A DNA stretch of 5,005 nucleotides from Pseudomonadota bacterium (GTDB lineage: Bacteria; Pseudomonadota; Alphaproteobacteria; Rhizobiales; Xanthobacteraceae): NCBI GenBank assembly GCA_021779635.1, contig JAJYAH010000589.1, forward strand, positions 1 to 5,005, read 5' to 3'. Shown in pieces: positions 1 through 5,005 of this stretch. The stretch's first letter is position 1, and the number at the start of each line of letters is the position of its first letter. The position numbers were made by a program, and so were the translations under genes. A model generated the notes under the pieces. The model saw only the letters and a program-made list of their open reading frames with translations. It had not been told where the DNA came from and made no database searches.

Positions 1-980
1 AGGAGCGTGCCGAAACCGCCGACCTCGCGATAGATGGTTTCGATCTTCTCGGCCACCGTTGACGGCGAGCCGACGATCCAGTTGCGGCGGGCGCAATAGT
101 CGACCGTCACGTCGCTGTCCGGCACGTCGGGGGCGTGCTTGAGATAATCCTTGAAGCCGAAATGCCCGAGCAGCGGCAGGAAGTACTCGCCCTGCATGCG
201 GCCCATCATGTCGCCAGCCGAGAGCTTCCAGGCTTCCTCATCGGTATCGGCCACGCACACCTCGCGCACCAGCCGCCAATCCTGCCGGCGTGGCGTGCGT
301 CCGGTCTTGGCCGCACCCACCTCGACCGCGTCCCAATGGCTTGCGACATAAGCCGGGTTGAGGTTGAGGCTCATCGGAATATAGCCGCGCTCGCCGGCGA
401 GTTTCAGCGTGTCGGAATTCTTGCTCAGGCCGGCAACGCCGATCGGCGGATGCGGCGCCTGCAGCGGCTTGAGGTGGGGCTTGAGGAAGTCGAACATCGT
501 GTCGGGTTTGTTGACGGTCCAGAATTTGCCCTTGTAGGTCCACGGCGCCTCTTCGGTCCACATCTTCAGGATGATCTCCAGCGCCTCGCGCGTCATGTCG
601 CGGTTTTGTCCCGACATGCCATCGACGTTGAACATCGCCCAGTCGCTCGGCAGGCCGGAGGCCGCGACGCCGAAATTCAGCCGACCGCCGGAGAGATGAT
701 CGAGCATCGCGACGCGGTTGGCGAGTTCGGCGGGATGATGGTAGGGCAAGAGGAAACCGCCGGGGCCGAGACGGATGTTCTTGGTCTGCAAGAATGCCTG
801 CGCCAGCAGCAGGTCCGGCGCGGGATGCGGTTCCCATGGCGCGGTATGGTGCTCGCCGATCCAGGCTTCCTGGTAGCCGAGTTCATCGAGCCATCGCAGC
901 ACCTGAAGGTCCCAGTCGTGACCCTCTTTCAGTCCGCATTCCGGCGGATGCGAAGGCATGGTGAAATATCCGATTTCCAT
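1..980 (-). CDS. LLM class flavin-dependent oxidoreductase (bacterial luciferase-like monooxygenase), 3' end cut off
   Basis: The frame starts at the ATG at 980-978 and stays open to the left edge, giving 326 codons without a stop. The family uses reduced flavin and O2 to oxygenate an organic substrate in the cytoplasm and adopts a TIM-barrel fold. Seen here: an N-terminal beta strand MEIGYF; EAWIGEHH at residues 38-45, whose His pair matches the active-site EHH of luciferase alpha (LuxA); the DHLSGGRLNFGV segment near residue 95, typical of the family; a later AGLSKNSDTLKLAGERG segment that parallels the AESAS...AAERG region of LuxA; and VGSPSTVAEKI near residue 310, the usual C-terminal helix. 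Relatives run to about 350-390 residues, so only the last few dozen are missing. The start is backed by the ribosome binding site at 984-993. The overall look resembles proteins annotated as limonene 1,2-monooxygenase, but the substrate cannot be read from sequence. The family call is firm and the substrate is unknown. Confidence 0.93.
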   Translation of the reverse strand, partial: MEIGYFTMPSHPPECGLKEGHDWDLQVLRWLDELGYQEAWIGEHHTAPWEPHPAPDLLLAQAFLQTKNIRLGPGGFLLPYHHPAELANRVAMLDHLSGGRLNFGVAASGLPSDWAMFNVDGMSGQNRDMTREALEIILKMWTEEAPWTYKGKFWTVNKPDTMFDFLKPHLKPLQAPHPPIGVAGLSKNSDTLKLAGERGYIPMSLNLNPAYVASHWDAVEVGAAKTGRTPRRQDWRLVREVCVADTDEEAWKLSAGDMMGRMQGEYFLPLLGHFGFKDYLKHAPDVPDSDVTVDYCARRNWIVGSPSTVAEKIETIYREVGGFGTL

Positions 981-983
981 GGG

Positions 984-993
984 CTTTCCTCTC
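984..993 (-). promoter_or_regulatory. Ribosome binding site of the luciferase-like gene
   Basis: On the minus strand this reads GAGAGGAAAG. Its AGGA core (990-987) ends six bases before the ATG at 980-978, a good Shine-Dalgarno position. It fixes the start of the LLM gene and disfavours the in-frame Met codon at residue 8. Confidence 0.6.
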
Positions 994-1037
994 GTCGTTT
1001 CGTCTCCCGTGACGCGTCTTGATGCGCGCCCGCGCGG

Positions 1038-1066
1038 ACTATAGCACGCCAAAGCCTGTCCATCAC
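1038..1066 (-). promoter_or_regulatory. Candidate sigma70-type promoter for the luciferase-like gene
   Basis: On the minus strand a GTGATG hexamer (1066-1061) is followed by exactly 17 bases and TATAGT (1043-1038). The -10 box matches five of six consensus bases; the -35 box matches only three (TGA). The predicted transcript would begin about 50 bases before the ATG. It lies in the gap between the Old Yellow Enzyme stop and the LLM start, which would let the LLM gene be expressed by itself. Read by eye only; the weak -35 box keeps confidence low. Confidence 0.33.
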
Positions 1067-1084
1067 CGGCCGCGCTTACGGCCG
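1067..1084 (-). other. Small perfect hairpin downstream of the Old Yellow Enzyme gene
   Basis: CGGCCG occurs at 1067-1072 and again at 1079-1084 around a 6-base loop. CGGCCG is its own reverse complement, so the two copies can form a six-pair all-GC stem. It begins 28 bases past the Old Yellow Enzyme stop codon and directly abuts the candidate -35 box of the next gene. No T-run follows on the minus strand, so it is not a standard intrinsic terminator. It could be a pause site or chance in GC-rich DNA. Confidence 0.25.
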
Positions 1085-1112
1085 AATTGTGACCTGAGAA
1101 AAACCGATGAGT

Positions 1113-2225
1113 TCACCGCGTGCCGAACGTCGTGGTCCCGAACAGGTCCTTCTGCTCGTGCGGCGGGGCGCGCCAATAGGCCGGCGGCGCATCGACATGG
1201 CCGCCGAGTTCGGCCGCGGCGTGCCAACCCCAGCGCGGGTCGTAAAGCATGCCGCGCGCCAGCGCGACCATGTCGGCCTTGCCCGATGCGACGATCTCCT
1301 CGGCCTGCCTTGGCTGCGTGATCAGGCCGACCGCAATTGTGTTGACGCCGGTCGCGTCCTTCAGGGCTTGCGCGAACGGCACCTGATAGCCGGGACCGAG
1401 CGGAATCTTCTGGTGCGGCGATACGCCGCCGGAGGACGCATCGATCCAGTCGACGCCGCGCTTTTTCAGTTCGCGGGCGAATTCGATGGTCTGCGCGATG
1501 TCCCAGCCGCCCTCGACCCAGTCGGTCGACGAAACCTTGATGCCGACCGGCTTGTGTTGCGGAAACGCCGCGCGCACCGCATCGAATACTTCCAGGGGAT
1601 AGCGCAACCGGTTTTGCAGGCTGCCGCCATATTGGTCGGTGCGCCGGTTGGAGATCGGCGACAGGAATTGATGCAGCAGGTAGCCGTGCGCGCAGTGCAG
1701 TTCGAGACCGTCGATGCCGAGCCGCTCGGCGCGTTGGGCCGTCGCCGCGAACGCGTCGCGGATGTGCGCAAGCCCCTGCGCATCAAGCGCCAGCGGCGGT
1801 CGCTCGCCCTCCTTGTGCGGCACGGCGGAAGGCCCCTCCGCCTGCCAGCCGCCTTCGGACAATGGGATCAATTGGCCGCCGTCCCATGGCGTATGGCTCG
1901 ACGCCTTGCGGCCGGCATGGGCGAGCTGCATCGTGACGGCGATCTTCGAATGCTTGCGCACCGAAGCCATGATCGGCCGCAGCGCCGCCTCGGTGGCGTC
2001 GTTCCACAGACCGAGGCATCCCGGCGTGATGCGGCCGATCGCTTCCACCGCCGTGGCCTCGATGCAGAATATCGCCGCACCCGACAGCGCCAGATTGCCG
2101 ATATGCACGAAGTGCCAATCGGTGGCCTCGCCGTTTTCGGCGGAATACTGGCACATCGGTGCCACCATGATGCGGTTGGGAAGCGCGAGCCCGCGCAGCT
2201 GGAACGGCGAAAACAGGACGCTCAT
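1113..2225 (-). CDS. NADH:flavin oxidoreductase, Old Yellow Enzyme family, YqjM/XenA class
   Basis: This 370-residue protein (YqjM is about 340, XenA about 360) is a cytoplasmic FMN TIM-barrel ene-reductase. Such enzymes use NAD(P)H to reduce C=C bonds activated by a carbonyl or nitro group. Class-defining features seen: N-terminal LPNRIMVAPMCQYS with Cys25 (redox-tuning Cys of the YqjM class) and Tyr27; Gln100 in the QLAHAGRKAS motif; HCAHGYLLHQFLSP with substrate-binding His177 and His180 and Tyr182; RRTDQYGGSLQNR at 194-206; ARG at 323-325 for the FMN phosphate; and a C-terminal AYWRAPP with Trp351/Arg352, where class members lend a residue to the partner subunit's active site. Lys230 sits where YqjM has a flavin-contacting Arg. 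I chose the ATG at 2225-2223 because MSVLFSPFQL is the normal family N terminus; the in-frame ATG at 2291 adds 22 basic residues and overlaps a candidate promoter. The natural substrate is unknown. Confidence 0.95.
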   Translation of the reverse strand: MSVLFSPFQLRGLALPNRIMVAPMCQYSAENGEATDWHFVHIGNLALSGAAIFCIEATAVEAIGRITPGCLGLWNDATEAALRPIMASVRKHSKIAVTMQLAHAGRKASSHTPWDGGQLIPLSEGGWQAEGPSAVPHKEGERPPLALDAQGLAHIRDAFAATAQRAERLGIDGLELHCAHGYLLHQFLSPISNRRTDQYGGSLQNRLRYPLEVFDAVRAAFPQHKPVGIKVSSTDWVEGGWDIAQTIEFARELKKRGVDWIDASSGGVSPHQKIPLGPGYQVPFAQALKDATGVNTIAVGLITQPRQAEEIVASGKADMVALARGMLYDPRWGWHAAAELGGHVDAPPAYWRAPPHEQKDLFGTTTFGTR

Positions 2226-2262
2226 GTTGAATTTCCGTCTCAGGAGGGATCGGTTGGCGAGC

Positions 2263-2291
2263 ACTTTAAGTCGCGCCGCGGCGATTACCAA
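2263..2291 (-). promoter_or_regulatory. Candidate sigma70-type promoter of the Old Yellow Enzyme gene
   Basis: On the minus strand TTGGTA (2291-2286) and TAAAGT (2268-2263) are separated by 17 bases; each matches four of six consensus positions. Transcription would start near 2256, leaving a leader of about 30 bases before the ATG at 2225. A weak Shine-Dalgarno-like ACGGAAA lies about nine bases ahead of that ATG. The location supports the shorter protein start and separate expression from the upstream propeller gene. Found by eye; not tested. Confidence 0.35.
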
Positions 2292-2338
2292 CTCCGACGA
2301 TGCCGATGGCCGAGGCGAATGCCGGGGCGACCGCGGAA

Positions 2339-3418
2339 CTACCTTAGCAGCGTGAATTGCAGCAGCAGCGTGCGCTGGATCATCGAGAAATTGTCGTCGG
2401 AGACCATGGTCAGCACCGTCTCGCCCTCCGGCGTGACGTGGGCATCGATACCTTCCATGTTGTCGATCTCGTGACCAAGATCGGCGTCGAAGATGCTGGG
2501 GCCATCGACCACCGCGCCCGACGCCACCGAAGCGAGCGCGATGCGCCGAATGCGGATGCCGACGCCGTCGAGCAGCGAAAACTTCCGCTCCAGCAGCAGC
2601 AGTTCGCCTGAGGGCAGCAGCACCGCGTCGCTGACATCGAAACTATTGGTACGGCGGACGCTGAACTGCCCCGGCCTCGGACCGCCGACCAGAAAGGCGA
2701 TGAGGTTGCCCTGCGCATCGAGGCCGCGCTCGGAAATCGCGATCAGCGTGCCGGCGAGGGGCAGACCCTTGGGCACCATCACCAGCGCTTCCAGTCCCTT
2801 GTTGAACGGCAGCTTCCGCGCCGCCGGCGGCAGCGGCACCACTTCGCCGCGCGAACGGGTGAACCCCTTGCTGAAATCGAAACGAAGCACCTGGTTGACG
2901 CGTTCGAGGCCGATATAAACAAAAGGACCATCGAGCGCGATCGACTCCGAATCGAACCAGCCGCGCGCGGTGATCGGCTGGCCGTCGGACCCCAGCATCG
3001 GCGCGGCCTCGACGTCGTCAAGCCCGGTCATCGCGCGGCCTTGATAGACGATGCGGCCGGTAAACCACATCCCCTTGTCGCTGAACGAGATGAAGCGCTC
3101 GCCTTTGGCGTCGAGCCGCAATCCCGACAGCCCGCCGAAGCCGGGAAACCGCGACGTCAGGGCCAGCCCGCTGCGGTATTCCAGCGACCCGAAACGCACA
3201 TGCGTGCGGTCGCTTCGGTCGAACGAGGCGATCGGCCGGGCGTTGACCTCGATCGACACCGGGGCGGCGACCGAATATTCGTCAGCGACGACGGGCTTCG
3301 GCGGCGGCTCGGTTGCGGATTGCGCCCGCGCGATCCGCGGCACCGCGATGGTCGAAATTCCCATCGCGCCGGACATCAGGAAGCGGCGGCGGGTGAAATT
3401 GCGAGACACCATCGTCAT
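2339..3418 (-). CDS. Tat-exported esterase-like activity of phytase family protein (phytase-like beta-propeller)
   Basis: The 359-residue protein begins with a twin-arginine signal: TRRRFLMSG at residues 9-17, a hydrophobic stretch, and a likely signal peptidase site after ARA (residues 30-32). It should therefore be exported folded, to the periplasm. The mature part matches the phytase-like domain (PF13449/COG4246 type as I recall it), a beta-propeller with recurring acidic motifs: GGLSGLRLD (95-103), FSDKGMW (112-118), DSESIALDG (156-164), NKGLEAL (206-212), LLLLERKFS (273-281), NMEGID (320-325) and MVSDDNF (338-344). Spaced Asp/Glu residues of this kind suggest metal binding and phosphate-ester chemistry, but the family is poorly characterised and no phytase activity can be asserted. 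It lies 49 bases after cobT on the same strand with a palindromic repeat between. Two starts compete: ATG at 3418, inside the repeat arm, or ATG at 3412, which has GGA six bases ahead. Both keep the signal intact. Confidence 0.9.
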   Translation of the reverse strand: MTMVSRNFTRRRFLMSGAMGISTIAVPRIARAQSATEPPPKPVVADEYSVAAPVSIEVNARPIASFDRSDRTHVRFGSLEYRSGLALTSRFPGFGGLSGLRLDAKGERFISFSDKGMWFTGRIVYQGRAMTGLDDVEAAPMLGSDGQPITARGWFDSESIALDGPFVYIGLERVNQVLRFDFSKGFTRSRGEVVPLPPAARKLPFNKGLEALVMVPKGLPLAGTLIAISERGLDAQGNLIAFLVGGPRPGQFSVRRTNSFDVSDAVLLPSGELLLLERKFSLLDGVGIRIRRIALASVASGAVVDGPSIFDADLGHEIDNMEGIDAHVTPEGETVLTMVSDDNFSMIQRTLLLQFTLLR

Positions 3419-3454
3419 TCCGGGCTCGCTCTTTCGCCCGCGCCCCGGAATGAC
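3414..3454. repeat. Palindromic repeat between cobT and the propeller gene (REP-like)
   Basis: GTCATTCCGGG at 3414-3424 is the exact reverse complement of CCCGGAATGAC at 3444-3454, an 11-bp perfect inverted repeat around 19 bases. Three further pairs (3427-3429 with 3440-3442) can extend the stem past a small internal loop. Elements with GTCATTCCGGG...CCCGGAATGAC ends are, from memory, dispersed many times between genes in Bradyrhizobium and relatives; this was not checked. In RNA it would fold into a strong hairpin just after cobT. There is no following T-run, so attenuation or protection of the cobT mRNA 3' end is more likely than classical termination. The left arm overlaps the first possible ATG of the downstream gene. 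Confidence 0.8.
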
Positions 3455-3466
3455 AATTTCATCTGT

Positions 3467-5005
3467 TCAGGAATGCAGGCGGCGGCGACCTGACGTCGCG
3501 GGTGCCGCGCCATGGGTCTCGCTGAACAGCTCGGCAAGCTTTTCGGTGATGGCGCCGCCGAGCTCTTCGGCGTCGACAATGGTGACCGCACGGCGATAGT
3601 AGCGCGTGACGTCGTGGCCGATGCCGATCGCGATCAGCTCGACCGGGGAGCGGGTCTCGATTTCCTCGATGATATGGCGCAGATGGCGCTCCAGATAATT
3701 GCCGGGATTGACCGACAGCGTGGAGTCGTCGACCGGCGCGCCGTCGGAAATCATCATTAGTATCTTGCGCTGCTCGGAGCGCCCGAGCAGCCGCTTGTGC
3801 GCCCAGTCGAGCGCTTCGCCGTCGATGTTCTCCTTGAGCAGGCCCTCGCGCATCATCAGCCCGAGATTCTTTCGCGCCCGCCGCCACGGCGCATCGGCGG
3901 ATTTGTAGATGATGTGGCGCAGATCGTTGAGACGTCCCGGATTGGGCGGCTTGCCGGCGGCAAGCCACGCCTCGCGCGACTGCCCGCCCTTCCAGGCCCG
4001 CGTGGTGAAGCCGAGAATCTCCACCTTGACGCCGCAGCGTTCCAGCGTCCGCGCCAGGATATCCGCGCAGGTCGCCGCCACCGTAATGGGGCGTCCGCGC
4101 ATCGAGCCGGAATTGTCCAGAAGCAGCGTCACCACGGTGTCGCGGAAGGTCGCTTCCTTTTCATGCATGAACGACAGCGGATGATAGGGATCGGTCACCA
4201 CCCGCGACAGCCGCGCCGGATCGAGAATGCCCTCCTCGAGGTCGAACTCCCAGGCACGGTTCTGCTGCGCCATCAAGCGGCGCTGCAGCCGGTTCGCCAG
4301 CCGCGCCACAATGCCCTGCAGATGCGCCAGCTGCTTGTCGAGATAGCTGCGCAGGCGCTCCAGTTCGTCGTGGTCGCACAGATCCTCGGCCGCGATCACC
4401 TCGTCGAATTTCGGCGCGAAGGCGTGATATTCCGGCCCGCGCGGTTCGTTGGCGCCACGGGAATTCGGCCGCGTCGCCTCGCCCGGGGTTTCGTCGTCGC
4501 CGAGTTCACCATCGTCGAAAGTGTCCGATGTGGAAGCCTGCGCGCTCTCCATCGCGCTTTCCGACATCTCGTCGGTGGAAGCCTGGGCCTGGTCGGCGCT
4601 CATTTCCTGCGCGGCGTCGGAGTCGGGCGACCCCTCCGCGCCGGACTGGTCGTTCTCGCCGTCGCGGTTATCGTCCTGGTTCTCGTCGTCGTCGGCCTCG
4701 GCGTTGCGGTCGTCGCCAAGTTCGAGCGCGCTCAACAGATCATGCACCGCGTCGCCGAATTTCGCCTGGTCCTCGGCGAGGCGATCGAGCCGATCGAGCC
4801 GCGTGCCGATCTTGTCTTCCAGCACCGGGCGCCACAGGTCGACCATCTTGCGCGCAGCCTGGGGCGGCGCGAGGCCGGTCAGGCGTTCGCGCACCAGCAT
4901 CGCCAGCGCATCGGACAACGGCGCGTCGGCGCGGTCGGTGATCTCGTCGAACTTGCCGCGATGGAAATGGTCGTCGAGCATCGCGGTGAGATTCTTGGCA
5001 ACCCC
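3467..5005 (-). CDS. cobT: Cobaltochelatase subunit CobT, 5' end cut off
   Basis: CobT partners with CobS as the ATPase complex that works with CobN to insert cobalt into hydrogenobyrinic acid a,c-diamide, in the aerobic cobalamin pathway in the cytoplasm. The frame is open to the right edge: 512 visible residues ending at the TGA at 3469-3467. The visible protein starts [14 protein letters not shown], which I recognise as an internal CobT segment, so the Met at 4981 is not the start and about 100-130 residues are missing (full CobT is about 600-640). In order: a conserved N-terminal helical region; a D/E/S/Q-rich acidic linker (visible residues about 95-176); a helical segment around [12 protein letters not shown]; and a C-terminal von Willebrand A domain with the MIDAS motif DNSGS (visible residues 297-301), [10 protein letters not shown], and [10 protein letters not shown]. 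It ends with a run of basic residues, GRRRLHS. CobS is expected upstream, beyond the window. Confidence 0.97.
   Translation of the reverse strand, partial: GVAKNLTAMLDDHFHRGKFDEITDRADAPLSDALAMLVRERLTGLAPPQAARKMVDLWRPVLEDKIGTRLDRLDRLAEDQAKFGDAVHDLLSALELGDDRNAEADDDENQDDNRDGENDQSGAEGSPDSDAAQEMSADQAQASTDEMSESAMESAQASTSDTFDDGELGDDETPGEATRPNSRGANEPRGPEYHAFAPKFDEVIAAEDLCDHDELERLRSYLDKQLAHLQGIVARLANRLQRRLMAQQNRAWEFDLEEGILDPARLSRVVTDPYHPLSFMHEKEATFRDTVVTLLLDNSGSMRGRPITVAATCADILARTLERCGVKVEILGFTTRAWKGGQSREAWLAAGKPPNPGRLNDLRHIIYKSADAPWRRARKNLGLMMREGLLKENIDGEALDWAHKRLLGRSEQRKILMMISDGAPVDDSTLSVNPGNYLERHLRHIIEEIETRSPVELIAIGIGHDVTRYYRRAVTIVDAEELGGAITEKLAELFSETHGAAPATSGRRRLHS

Noticed and set aside
238..837. 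199-codon minus-strand frame within the luciferase-like gene
   Set aside because: It overlaps the luciferase-like gene in another frame, is Arg-rich and has no recognisable motif; the main frame holds the family signatures.
135..1022. 295-codon open frame on the plus strand
   Set aside because: It is antisense to the luciferase-like gene, which has clear motifs, a good ribosome site and an uninterrupted frame to the edge. The plus-strand product resembles no known family.
2226..2338. Intrinsic terminator after the propeller gene
   Set aside because: The gap contains GC-rich short complementarities (for example CCGCGG) but no convincing stem followed by a T-run on the minus strand.
1107..2474. 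455-codon open frame on the plus strand
   Set aside because: It lies antisense to the complete Old Yellow Enzyme gene and runs into the propeller gene. Its translation is Arg-rich low-complexity sequence with no family motif, as expected when a high-GC gene is read on the opposite strand.
4528..4941. 137-codon plus-strand frame opposite cobT
   Set aside because: The product is almost entirely Arg, Pro, Ser and Gly, a typical shadow of the CobT acidic linker and helical region.
4979..4981. ATG at 4981 as the start of cobT
   Set aside because: The eight codons before it (GVAKNLTA) continue the conserved CobT sequence to the window edge, so this Met is internal and the gene is truncated by the window.
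1..5005. Mobile element, CRISPR array, tRNA/rRNA or defence system
   Set aside because: I saw no transposase or integrase motifs, no regularly spaced repeats, no tRNA-like cloverleaf and no defence-family domains. Coding is continuous with normal metabolic genes of uniform base composition.

Overview
The window looks like ordinary chromosome from a high-GC alphaproteobacterium. The best guess is Hyphomicrobiales of the Bradyrhizobium/Rhodopseudomonas type. This rests on strong G/C bias at third codon positions, a CobT-type cobaltochelatase subunit (aerobic cobalamin route), and a short palindromic repeat of a kind I recall from Bradyrhizobium-like genomes. The assignment is inference; no search was run.

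All four recognisable genes are on the minus strand, so transcription runs from the right edge to the left. From upstream to downstream they are: (1) cobT, positions 5005-3467, cut at its 5' end by the window edge; (2) a secreted, Tat-exported protein with a phytase/esterase-like beta-propeller domain, 3418-2339; (3) an Old Yellow Enzyme of the YqjM/XenA class, 2225-1113; (4) a luciferase-like (LLM class) flavin-dependent monooxygenase, 980-1, cut at its 3' end by the window edge. Nearly all long open frames on the plus strand are antisense shadows of these genes.

The gaps are short. A perfect 11-bp inverted repeat with a 19-nt spacer fills most of the 48-bp gap between cobT and the propeller gene and overlaps that gene's first possible start codon. 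The 113-bp gap before the Old Yellow Enzyme holds a plausible sigma70-type promoter. The 132-bp gap before the luciferase-like gene holds a good ribosome binding site, a weaker promoter candidate and a small perfect hairpin.

Functionally, cobT belongs to cobalt insertion in vitamin B12 synthesis. The propeller protein probably acts in the periplasm on an unknown substrate. The two flavoenzymes are catabolic or detoxifying oxidoreductases: one reduces activated C=C bonds using NAD(P)H, the other uses reduced flavin and O2. They may respond to the same class of compounds, but the gaps and promoter candidates suggest each can be transcribed separately. I see no mobile element, CRISPR array, RNA gene or clearly new system here. 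The most useful observations are the palindrome and its overlap with a start site, the cobT/propeller adjacency, and a Lys in place of the usual flavin-contacting Arg in the Old Yellow Enzyme.
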